Below the pieces are notes generated by a model, which saw only the letters and a program-made list of their open reading frames with translations, searched no databases and was not told the origin of the DNA. A DNA stretch of 64,000 nt from Tessaracoccus sp. MC1679 (GTDB lineage Bacteria; Actinomycetota; Actinomycetes; Propionibacteriales; Propionibacteriaceae): positions 62,001-126,000 of the forward strand of contig NZ_JACJGB010000006.1 of assembly GCF_014164775.1 (NCBI RefSeq). The letters run 5' to 3'. Below are positions 20,332-27,705 of this stretch, piece after piece (positions within the stretch are counted from its first letter, which is position 1; every line of letters starts with the position of its first letter). Both the position numbers and the translations under genes were made by a program.

Positions 20332-23300
20332 TCATCTCCCTGAGCTTCCCGGGCTGGAGTGCCACAGCTTGCGTGGTGCCTCGGCCGCGCCGGTGCCCGC
20401 CGGCTTGATGTCCGCGTAGGGCGACTGCGTGAACCCGCTGGCGTGCACCAGCACCCGGCGGCGCCCCATGCCGCCCGCGCGGGTGTGTTCCTGCGGGTCC
20501 GGGGGCGGCTCCTCGTCGACGCCCGGTGCGGGCTGGGCGGCCGGGGCCTGCCGCTCGGCCGGCGCGGGGTGCCACTGGCCCACCAGGGAGTAGCCCACGG
20601 GCACCTCGTCGATGATGGCCGCCACCGCCGCGACAGCCTCGGCCTCGGTGGCCCCCTCGGACAGCGCCGCCCGCCACGCCTCGTCCAGCCTGCCCAGGTC
20701 CCAGCAGCCGGTGGCGCGGATGGAGACCCCCCGCGGGCCGGTGCGGCGGACCTTGCCGCGCACCAGCACCATCCAGGAGGCGAACACCGTGGCCGCGTAC
20801 GGGCCCTGCGCGTCCTCGAAGAAGGTGGCGTCCACCGGGCCGGTGGAGTCATCCAGGGTGACGAAGATCACGCGCCGCCCGGAGCGCACCGGGGGCGTCT
20901 GGGTGGCCACCTTCACGCCCGCGACGAGGATCTCGGCCTGGTTGCGCTGCTGCAGCAGGGTGCGCGAACTGGTGGCGCCGAGCGCCCGCAGCAGCGGCAG
21001 GTAGCGCTCCATGATGTGGTGGCTGACGTCCAGGCCGAGGATCTCCAGCTCCGCCTTCAGCCGCTGCTCGTCGTCCATCTCCGGCAGCCCGGTGACCGGC
21101 ACGTCCGCCGTCGGCTCCGTCTCACCGACGCCGAAGTCCAGCGCGCCCTGCACCGCCTGCGGCGGATGGCCCGCCCGCTGCCGCTGCGCCCAGGCGAGCT
21201 CCCCGGGGTCCGTCCCCGCGACACTCCTGCGCCGCCCCTTCGCCCGCGACACCACCCGCTCGTCCGCCCGCCGCTGGCGGTGCAGGTCCGCCAGCGCCAG
21301 CAGCAGGTCCCGGCGGGTGATCTGGCCGCGGCGCTGCACCGCGGCGTGACGGCCGATGCGGTAGAGGGCGTCGAAGGCGCCGGCCAGGATGAGCCGTTCG
21401 ACGACGGGCTCGGCCACCCGGGCCCGCCCCCAGAAGTCCGTGAGCGAGGCGTAGGGCTGCCCGGCGACGATGCGCTCCATCTCCGCCTCGGCGATGCCCT
21501 TGACGTCTGCCAGCGAGAGCCGGATGCCCCAGCCGTCGACCTGCGGCAGCCCGTCCATGGTGGGCGGGGCGCCGATGGCGAGGTGCTCCGGCAGCGCCAT
21601 CGGCTCCTCCGCGGCCTCGCCGTCGGCCAGCGCCTCGGCGCGGTACTGGGCGGTGCTGCGGTTGACGTCCAGGCCGAGCACCGCGATGTTCATGCGGCGG
21701 GCCTCCTCCAGCAGCAGCCGCTTGGGGTACATGCCCGGGTCATGGGTGAGGATGCCGGCGAGGAAGTGCGCCGGGTAGTAGCGCTTCAGCCACGCCGACT
21801 GGTAGGTGGGCAGCGCGAACGCGGCGGCGTGCGCCTTGCAGAACCCGAAGGAGGCGAACGAGACGAGGATCTCCCAGATCTGCTCGACGATGTGCTCGTC
21901 GTAGCCGCGGGCGCGGGCCTTGGGCCAGAACCACTCCTTGACCTGCGCCTGGCCCTCCTTGTCTCCGAGCGCCCGGCGCACCTCGTCGCCCTGGGCCAGG
22001 GTGCAGCCGGTGGCCACCGAGATGATCTGGATGATCTGCTCGTGGAACACGACCACGCCCTGGGTCTGCTCGAGGGCCGGGATGAGGCTGGGGTGCAGGT
22101 ATTCGGGCTGCGCCCAGCCCTGCCGCGCCTCCAGGAACGGGGTGATCATGTCCGACTTCACCGGGCCGGGACGGAAGAGGGAGATGTCGACGATGAGGTC
22201 GTGGAAGGTCTCGGGGCCGAACTTGCCCACCAGCTCCCGCTGGCCGGGCGACTCGATCTGGAAGCAGCCGAGCGTGGCGCGGTGGGCGATCATGTCGTAG
22301 ACGGCCGGGTCGTCGAAGGGGTCCAGGTCGTCGATGAGCGGCGGGGGCCCGGCCGGCGAGGTGCGCGCGATCTCCGTCAGCGCGTGCGACATGGCCGACT
22401 GCATCCGGATGCCGAGGACGTCCAGCTTGAGCAGGCCCAGGTCCTCCACGTCGTCCTTGTCGAACTGGCTCATCGGATAGCCGCCGAAGCTGGCCTCCAG
22501 CGGGGTGCGCTGCCCGAGCGACGAGTCGCTGAGGATCACGCCGCAGGGGTGCAGGGCGATGTGCCGGGGCAGCCCGTCGAGCGATTCGACCAGTGAGAAC
22601 AGCACATCGAGGCGCTCCTCCCCCAGGCCTGCGGCGCGCAGCTCGGGCAGGTCCCGCAGGGCGGCGCGGGCGTCCCGGGCGCGGATGTGCGGGAACGCCT
22701 TGGCCATGGCGTCCACCTCCACCGGCGGCAGGCTGAGCGCGGCGCCCACATCCCGGACGGCGTGGCGCACCCGGTAGGTCTCGATCATGGCCACGCAGGC
22801 CACCCGCTGGCCGCCGAACGTGGCGAGGATTTTGTCGTAGACCTCGGTGCGGCGGGCGGATTCCACGTCCAGGTCGATGTCCGGCAGCGCCACCCGCAGC
22901 GGGGAGAGGAACCGCTCCATGATCAGGCCGTGCCGGATGGGGTCCACCCCGGAGATCCCGAGCGCGTAGTTGACCAGGCTGCCGGCGCCCGAGCCGCGGG
23001 CCGCGCAGCGGATGCCGAGCTCCCGGATGAGGCCCACCACGTCTGCCACCGTGAGGAAGTAGGACTCGAACCCGAGCCTGCCGATCACGGACAGCTCGTC
23101 GTCGAGACGGCCGGTCACCTCGGGGGTGAGGGTGGCGTAGCGCTGCGCCAGGCCCGCCTCGCAGCGCGCGCGCAGCACCCCGGGCGCCTCGACCAGCGTG
23201 GTGCCGAGGGTCTCGAACTCGGGCAGCCGGATCTCCCCCAGCCCGACGTCGCCGACGGGGTCCAGCCGGCAGCGCTCGGCCAGGTGCCGGGTGGCGCGCA

Positions 23301-24147
23301 GCAGCGCCGTGCCGTCCGGCTCACCCGCCAGGCGGGCCGCCTCCTCCGCCGCGGCCGCCATCGCCTCCCCCGGCTTCAGGTAGCCCTCGGCGTTGCGCCT
23401 GTCGATGGTGCGCACGTCCAGCGGGGCCAGCCGGCGGGCGGCGTCCAGCACGTCCGCGGTGGCGGCCTGCTCCCGCCGCGCCATCCGCGCCGCGTTGGTG
23501 AGGACGACGGGGACCGCGAGCCGGCGCGCCAGCCGGATCATGCCGGCGGCCTGGTGGGCCGACGCGGCCCCGCGCCCGCCCGTCTGATGGTTGGTGGCGG
23601 CCAGGACCAGCCCGTGCCCCAGCTCGGAGCGCCACCGGGTGGCGGCGTCCTCCGCGAGGTCCGGGCGGCCGGCGGCCAGCGCCTCGCCCACCTCCGAGTC
23701 CGCGCCGAGCAGCACCACCGCGTCGCGCCCCGCGCAGTGCCGCGCGATCATCTCCAGGGTGACCGCCGGGTCCCCCCGCTCGCCGGTGAGCTGGGCGGCG
23801 GTGATGAGCTCGCACAGCGTGCCCCACCCGGCCCGGGAGGTGGCCAGCACCACGAGCCGCGGGAGCCGCTCGTCGCGCAGTTGCCCGCCGCGGGCCGCCG
23901 TGGGGCGCCTGGTGGGGCGCCAGCCGTCCGGCCGGACCGCCAGGTCCACCCCGACGATGGGCGCGATCCCCGCCTTGAGGCAGGCCTTCGCGAACCGCAC
24001 GGCGCCGTAGAGGCCGCCGCGGTCCGTGAGTGCGAGCGCGTCCATGCCGTGGCGCACCGCCTCGGCCACCAGCTCGCCGGGGTGGGAGGCGCCGTACTGG
24101 AAGGAGTAGCCCGAGGCCACGCGCAGGTGCACGAAGCTGTCCATCAC
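20332..24147 (-). CDS. dnaE2: Error-prone DNA polymerase III alpha subunit DnaE2
   Basis: C-family polymerase used in damage-induced mutagenesis. The 1271-aa product has a PHP domain at the N-terminus. Its first metal motif is degenerate (HLRVASGYSF rather than HxHSxYS), so exonuclease activity there is doubtful. The palm contains PDIDLDVES (about residue 420) with catalytic aspartates, followed by fingers, a helix-hairpin-helix region and an OB fold near the C-terminus. The start is GTG at 24147 (GTGA overlap with the gene before) or the adjacent ATG at 24144. It lies in an operon with DUF6504, a HEPN-like protein and DinB. Confidence 0.94.
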   Translation of the reverse strand: MMDSFVHLRVASGYSFQYGASHPGELVAEAVRHGMDALALTDRGGLYGAVRFAKACLKAGIAPIVGVDLAVRPDGWRPTRRPTAARGGQLRDERLPRLVVLATSRAGWGTLCELITAAQLTGERGDPAVTLEMIARHCAGRDAVVLLGADSEVGEALAAGRPDLAEDAATRWRSELGHGLVLAATNHQTGGRGAASAHQAAGMIRLARRLAVPVVLTNAARMARREQAATADVLDAARRLAPLDVRTIDRRNAEGYLKPGEAMAAAAEEAARLAGEPDGTALLRATRHLAERCRLDPVGDVGLGEIRLPEFETLGTTLVEAPGVLRARCEAGLAQRYATLTPEVTGRLDDELSVIGRLGFESYFLTVADVVGLIRELGIRCAARGSGAGSLVNYALGISGVDPIRHGLIMERFLSPLRVALPDIDLDVESARRTEVYDKILATFGGQRVACVAMIETYRVRHAVRDVGAALSLPPVEVDAMAKAFPHIRARDARAALRDLPELRAAGLGEERLDVLFSLVESLDGLPRHIALHPCGVILSDSSLGQRTPLEASFGGYPMSQFDKDDVEDLGLLKLDVLGIRMQSAMSHALTEIARTSPAGPPPLIDDLDPFDDPAVYDMIAHRATLGCFQIESPGQRELVGKFGPETFHDLIVDISLFRPGPVKSDMITPFLEARQGWAQPEYLHPSLIPALEQTQGVVVFHEQIIQIISVATGCTLAQGDEVRRALGDKEGQAQVKEWFWPKARARGYDEHIVEQIWEILVSFASFGFCKAHAAAFALPTYQSAWLKRYYPAHFLAGILTHDPGMYPKRLLLEEARRMNIAVLGLDVNRSTAQYRAEALADGEAAEEPMALPEHLAIGAPPTMDGLPQVDGWGIRLSLADVKGIAEAEMERIVAGQPYASLTDFWGRARVAEPVVERLILAGAFDALYRIGRHAAVQRRGQITRRDLLLALADLHRQRRADERVVSRAKGRRRSVAGTDPGELAWAQRQRAGHPPQAVQGALDFGVGETEPTADVPVTGLPEMDDEQRLKAELEILGLDVSHHIMERYLPLLRALGATSSRTLLQQRNQAEILVAGVKVATQTPPVRSGRRVIFVTLDDSTGPVDATFFEDAQGPYAATVFASWMVLVRGKVRRTGPRGVSIRATGCWDLGRLDEAWRAALSEGATEAEAVAAVAAIIDEVPVGYSLVGQWHPAPAERQAPAAQPAPGVDEEPPPDPQEHTRAGGMGRRRVLVHASGFTQSPYADIKPAGTGAAEAPRKLWHSSPGSSGR

Positions 24148-24602
24148 GACGCCTTCGCGGCCGCCTGCTGCCGTCCCGCCTGCTGATGGCCCGCCTGCTG
24201 ACGACCCGCCTGCTCCCGGCCTGCCTGCTGATGGCCTGCCTGCTGCCGTCCCGCCTGCTCCCGGCGGCCCAGCCAGCGCGCCGTCTCGGCGAGGTACTGC
24301 TGCGAGTCGCGGACCAGGTCCGCGGCGTCACGCTCGGTGACCAGCGCCCTGGCGCCCGCCTGTACGGCACGCGCCTTGGGCGCCACCGCGGCGAAGAACC
24401 CGGCCCACTCCCCGAACTCCGGCGCAACCCGGTAGAGCAGCGACCACACGTCCTGGCGGGGCCGCGTGCCCACGGGGGCTGCCGAGATGGCGGCGATGGC
24501 CACCTGCTCCGCCGAACGGTAGGCGGCCAGGTAGCGCTCCGTCGGCAGGTCCGCGTGCTCGGCCTCGGCGGCGAGGCGCCGGGCCTGGCTGAAGTCGATC
24601 AT
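24144..24602 (-). CDS. SAV_6107-type HEPN-like protein with repeat tail
   Basis: The 152-aa helical product resembles the actinobacterial SAV_6107 HEPN group, by recall. The classic HEPN ribonuclease motif (R-x4-6-H in the last helix) is not visible in the expected place; the only similar spacing is at the N-terminus (R9...H16), so nuclease activity is not predicted. The last 35 residues are pentads of AG-R/H-Q/E-Q encoded by a 15-bp tandem repeat. It overlaps DUF6504 by TGATG and dnaE2 by GTGA. Co-location suggests a role with the mutagenic polymerases. Confidence 0.72.
   Translation of the reverse strand: MIDFSQARRLAAEAEHADLPTERYLAAYRSAEQVAIAAISAAPVGTRPRQDVWSLLYRVAPEFGEWAGFFAAVAPKARAVQAGARALVTERDAADLVRDSQQYLAETARWLGRREQAGRQQAGHQQAGREQAGRQQAGHQQAGRQQAAAKAS
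24162..24266 (-). repeat. 15-bp tandem repeat encoding AG(R/H)(Q/E)Q pentads
   Basis: Seven units of 15 bp with head CGCCTGCT, or TGCCTGCT in two units (+ strand reading), and a variable last six bases lie in frame inside the HEPN-like gene. Each unit encodes one pentapeptide. Copy number could vary without breaking the reading frame. Confidence 0.85.
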
Positions 24603-24958
24603 CAGTCAAGCACCGCCTGCAGCACCCAGTTGTCGGCATCGACGGTGCGCGCCAGCTCGTAGACGCCGCGATGGCTCCCGTTTCCGGCCTCCACCCGCCA
24701 CACCTCCCGCTCGCTGAGCAGGTCGCCGCGGGCTGGCGGGACTTCGGCTCTGGGGGGCTCCTCCCCGTCCCGGGTGGGGGCGGGGGCGGGGGCGACCTCC
24801 TCCCCGCGGGCGGCGCGCACCTGCCGGCCCGACCACCACGGGGTGGCCTGGCTCCAGCGGCCCTGGACCTCCTTGACCAGCAGCAGCCGGTCACGCCAGA
24901 TGAACTGCCGCGGCTCGTCGCGGAACAGCACGTGGATGGGTTCCTGATATGTGCGCAT
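24602..24958 (-). CDS. DUF6504 protein, first gene of the translesion operon
   Basis: The 118-aa product starts MRTYQEPIHVLFRDEPRQF and contains a core with conserved-looking Trp and Arg residues (QFIWRDRLLLVKEVQGRW), a Pro/Glu linker and EVWRVEAGNGSHRGVYEL. This matches DUF6504 as recalled, a family found beside DinB/DnaE2 genes in actinobacteria. The ATG at 24958 has GGGAGG at good spacing. The frame is open back to 25075, but that part does not look conserved. The biochemical role is unknown; an accessory role in translesion synthesis is inferred from context. Confidence 0.75.
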   Translation of the reverse strand: MRTYQEPIHVLFRDEPRQFIWRDRLLLVKEVQGRWSQATPWWSGRQVRAARGEEVAPAPAPTRDGEEPPRAEVPPARGDLLSEREVWRVEAGNGSHRGVYELARTVDADNWVLQAVLD

Positions 24959-25095
24959 GGGTGCCTCCCGGGGATCGTCTGATGGACTGTGCGATTCGAC
25001 CCGGGAGCCCCGGCCCGACGCAGGGGTCGAGGCTGCGCCGGGCCGGAGCGGCCCATACCGCGGCGCCGTGCCCAACCAGAGCTTCCCCGAACTAA

Positions 25096-25111
25096 TCGAA
25101 CAGGCGTGCGG
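25096..25111 (-). promoter_or_regulatory. LexA-type SOS box
   Basis: The + strand reads TCGAAC-AGGC-GTGCGG, matching the actinobacterial consensus TCGAAC-N4-GTTCGA at 10 of 12 positions with one perfect half. It lies just downstream of the predicted -10 of the DUF6504-HEPN-dnaE2-dinB operon, a position where LexA binding would block transcription. Confidence 0.7.
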
Positions 25112-25119
25112 TAGTTCCT

Positions 25120-25150
25120 ACTATATGCCCCCCCTCCGACAGAACGTCAA
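25120..25150 (-). promoter_or_regulatory. Predicted promoter of the dnaE2-dinB operon
   Basis: On the - strand TTGACG (complement at 25145-25150) is followed after 19 bases by TATAGT (complement at 25120-25125). The start point would fall near 25113, next to the LexA-type box. The spacing is slightly long but both hexamers are strong. Confidence 0.6.
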
Positions 25151-25154
25151 GCCC

Positions 25155-25160
25155 TATCCT
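25155..25160 (+). promoter_or_regulatory. -10 element of the flavoprotein-like gene (leaderless)
   Basis: TATCCT ends seven bases before the ATG at 25168, with no Shine-Dalgarno sequence, so the mRNA is probably leaderless. The divergent dnaE2 promoter overlaps this region. Confidence 0.5.
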
Positions 25161-25167
25161 GGGCCGC

Positions 25168-26343
25168 ATGCTCACGATCCGAGGCGGCACGCTGGCCGGC
25201 ATGGCCTGCGCCGCGCGGCTGGCAAAACTGGGCCATCCGGTGCGCCTGGACCTGGCCGGCGGACCGCTCGGGGGGCGCTGGGCGGCGGAGCGCGGGCAGC
25301 TGCCCCCCGTCGTCACCCTGCCCGCCACCTGGCGCGACCTGTTCAAGAAATCCGGCCGCCCGCTCGAGGCCGAGCTGGCACGGGCCGGCCTGGCGATGGT
25401 GGAGGCGCCACCCGCCGTGCACCGCTTCGACGACGGCGCCGAACTGGCGCTGCCCACCGAGCGCGGGCGGCAGTTCGCGGTGCTGAGCGGGCGGTACGGG
25501 CAACCCGTCGCGGAGCGGTGGCGCGACCTCCTCGACTCCCTCGACGGGGCCTGGCTGGCCGCGCGGCGGTTCGGTGTGGAGCGGCCGGACGCGCCCCGGA
25601 CCGCGGAGGACCGGCGGGCGCTGCTGCTGGACCGCCCGCTCGCCGATGTCGCGGACCGGGCGGGGCATCCGCACCTGGCGCGGATCGTGCTGGACCTAGC
25701 GCCGGTGGCCGGCACGCGGTCGCGGCGGGCGCCCGGGCTGCTGGCCACCCGGCTGGTGGTGGAGCGCACGTTCGGGCGGTGGCAGGTGGTCGACGACGCC
25801 GGTCGCGCGCAGCCGGGCGGGTGCCTGATCGAGCTGCTCGAGGGCCGCCTGGCCACGCGCCGGGTGGAGATCGTCGACGGGGTGGCCGGTGACGGGGTGG
25901 CCGTGGACCGCGTGGTCGGTGAGCCCGCCGTCGACTGCCTCCCCCGTCGGCCCCGGTGGGGGCGGGCAGCGCTGGCCCCCGCCGTCGGGCAGGCGGAGGT
26001 GGATGTCGCGGGCGAGGGTGCGGATGTCGCGGGCGAGGGGGCGGCCGAGACGGTGGACCACACCGGGCAGGCGCCGGTGCTGCGCTGGCGGATTCCCGGG
26101 CGCGAGCTGACGTGGGACTTCGGCCGGGCCTTGCCTGATGTCGAGTGGGGGGTGGAGCCGCGGTCGGCACGGGCGGTGCTGCGGCGGGCGCCGGTGGCAT
26201 CGGGGAGGCCGGCCGCGTCGTCGTGCTCACCCGCCGGCCCGGAGCCCTGGGCGGAGCTGGCCAGCGCCGCGCTGGCCGTCTACGAGGTGCATGAGCGCCT
26301 CACCGGCGAGGACGCGCGCCCGACGAACAGGGCGCGGCGGTAG
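25168..26343 (+). CDS. Flavin amine oxidase/dehydrogenase-like protein, degenerate
   Basis: The 391-aa product begins with a Rossmann-like dinucleotide fold (IRGGTLAGMACAARLAKLG, then GGPLGGRW), close to the N-terminus of phytoene dehydrogenase/protoporphyrinogen-oxidase-like flavoproteins. The first glycine motif is imperfect (GGTLAG). The middle holds a Val/Ala/Gly/Glu low-complexity stretch from a short tandem duplication around 25998-26040. The C-terminus keeps the order of such enzymes but no clear FAD-binding end motif. It may be a diverged oxidoreductase or a decaying gene. No substrate can be named. Confidence 0.6.
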   Translation: MLTIRGGTLAGMACAARLAKLGHPVRLDLAGGPLGGRWAAERGQLPPVVTLPATWRDLFKKSGRPLEAELARAGLAMVEAPPAVHRFDDGAELALPTERGRQFAVLSGRYGQPVAERWRDLLDSLDGAWLAARRFGVERPDAPRTAEDRRALLLDRPLADVADRAGHPHLARIVLDLAPVAGTRSRRAPGLLATRLVVERTFGRWQVVDDAGRAQPGGCLIELLEGRLATRRVEIVDGVAGDGVAVDRVVGEPAVDCLPRRPRWGRAALAPAVGQAEVDVAGEGADVAGEGAAETVDHTGQAPVLRWRIPGRELTWDFGRALPDVEWGVEPRSARAVLRRAPVASGRPAASSCSPAGPEPWAELASAALAVYEVHERLTGEDARPTNRARR

Positions 26344-26344
26344 C

Positions 26345-27190
26345 TCAGCCCGCGCGTCGACCGATCCGGCGGTCGTCGTTGACGTAGGCGTAGTAGATGC
26401 CGATCAGCACGCCGCCGCCGATGAAGTTGCCCAGCAGGGCTATCGCCACGTTGCCCATGGCGGGCAGCACGTCGATCCCCTGGGTGAAGCCCACGATGGT
26501 GAACAGGACAGTGTTGGCCACCGAGTGCTCGAGCCCCAGGAACGCGAAGATGAACACCGACATCACCATGGTCAGCGCCATGGTGATGGAGTCCTTGAGA
26601 AAGCCGTTGTAGACCAGCAGCATCGCCACGTTGATCATGAGGTTGCAGAGGATGGCGCGGACGAACAGGTCGCCCATCCCCGACGCGGTGGTCATGTAGC
26701 CCAGCTTGACCTCCACCGCTCCCAGCATCTTCTCCCCGACGTGCCCGGCGGTCAGCGTGGAGAAGCGCGCCATGGTGGCGAGCAGCAGGCCGCCGATCGC
26801 GTTGCCCAGGAAGCACAGCACGAGCAGCATGAGCCCGCGCAGCTGCCCCAGCCGGCGGTGGTAGACCGCGATGGAGGTGACCATCATGTTGGAGGTGAGG
26901 AGTTCGGACTTGGTGTAGTAGATGAACACCAGCGCCCAGCCGAACACGAAGGCGCCGACGGCCTTGCCGAGCCCGTAGCCGCCCTCGCCGAGGGACTCGA
27001 TGGAGTCGAAGACGGACAGCACCGTGAAGTAGGCCAGGTAGAACAGGCCGATGAGGATCCCCGCCATGGCGGCCCGCTGGAGGTACTGCAGCGTGATCCG
27101 GCTGGACATTTCCGCCTTGGTGTCGGCGGCCTCCAACACGGCGTCGATGAAGAAGAGGCCGGGGAACAGGCGTTGGCGAGAAGGGTCCAC
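26345..27190 (-). CDS. Formate/nitrite transporter family channel
   Basis: The 281-aa integral membrane protein has six predicted helices and matches the FNT family (FocA/NirC/HSC). Supporting segments are FYLAYFTVLSVFD, KSELLTSNMMVTS, FLGNAIGGLL and the last-helix LLGNFIGGGVLIGIYYAY. It should conduct formate, nitrite or a related small anion across the cytoplasmic membrane; which one is not visible. It starts with GTG at 27190 and has no obvious Shine-Dalgarno. It is transcribed away from helD across a repeat-filled gap. Confidence 0.88.
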   Translation of the reverse strand: MDPSRQRLFPGLFFIDAVLEAADTKAEMSSRITLQYLQRAAMAGILIGLFYLAYFTVLSVFDSIESLGEGGYGLGKAVGAFVFGWALVFIYYTKSELLTSNMMVTSIAVYHRRLGQLRGLMLLVLCFLGNAIGGLLLATMARFSTLTAGHVGEKMLGAVEVKLGYMTTASGMGDLFVRAILCNLMINVAMLLVYNGFLKDSITMALTMVMSVFIFAFLGLEHSVANTVLFTIVGFTQGIDVLPAMGNVAIALLGNFIGGGVLIGIYYAYVNDDRRIGRRAG

Positions 27191-27295
27191 GCGACAAGTT
27201 TGACATGACTAACTTCTGGGGAATAGAGCAGCCCCGACATTGGTTTCGGCGCATTTGCGTGCACAATTCCGGGACCTACTGGGCTGGGCGGGCGG

Positions 27296-27571
27296 GGAGG
27301 CGCCGGCGTTACTTCTTGCCGCCTGCGCTACTTCTTGCCGCCTGCCCTCCTGCGCTCGGGACCGGACGGCGCCTGCGCTACTTCTCGCCGCCTGCCCTCT
27401 AGCGCTGGCGGCGAGACGCAAGGCAGGCGTGTAGGAGGCGCCAGCGCTAGATCGCAGGCGTCTGGACCTACCGCAGGCGTCTGGACCTATCGCTGGCGTC
27501 GAGCGGGATCGCTGGCGTCTGGACCTACCGCAGGCGTCTGGACCTACCGCTGGCGTCGAGCGGGATCGCCT
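27296..27571. repeat. 19-bp unit array A (CGCCWGC heads, opposed halves)
   Basis: In the FNT-helD gap the left part carries forward units such as CGCCTGCGCTACTTCTTGC. The right part carries reverse units such as CGCAGGCGTCTGGACCTAC in exact 19-bp steps (CGCAGGCGTC or CGCTGGCGTC plus nine variable bases). At the centre a 12-bp inverted repeat (CTAGCGCTGGCG and its complement) lies at 27399-27450. The same unit design recurs at 37563 and 45741. Confidence 0.8.
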
Positions 27572-27665
27572 GTCGTCGGCATGCACGGTGGGCACCCGGG
27601 GAGCGCCCAGCGTCGGCACACCTCCCACACCACGAACGCCGGTGAACCCCGGCCCATGAACCGAG

Positions 27666-27671
27666 TAGGCT
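27666..27671 (+). promoter_or_regulatory. Likely -10 element of helD
   Basis: TAGGCT lies 34 bases upstream of the helD TTG start. GGAGG (about 27690) lies between them, so this gene has a led transcript. Confidence 0.4.
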
Positions 27672-27705
27672 TGACTGTCTGTCTCAACCGGAGGATGCAA
27701 AGAAG

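Noticed and set aside
19131..20852. Long N-terminal extension of Pol IV
   Set aside because: It reads through dnaE2 in another frame; MPVIAHVDMDAF at 20330 is the normal start with a good ribosome-binding site.
20359..22596. Long + strand frame opposite dnaE2
   Set aside because: Same high-GC shadow effect; no recognisable domain, while dnaE2 is clearly coded on the other strand.
24144..24602. HEPN toxin with ribonuclease activity
   Set aside because: The R-x4-6-H motif is not found in the expected last helix, and no MNT antitoxin gene is adjacent.
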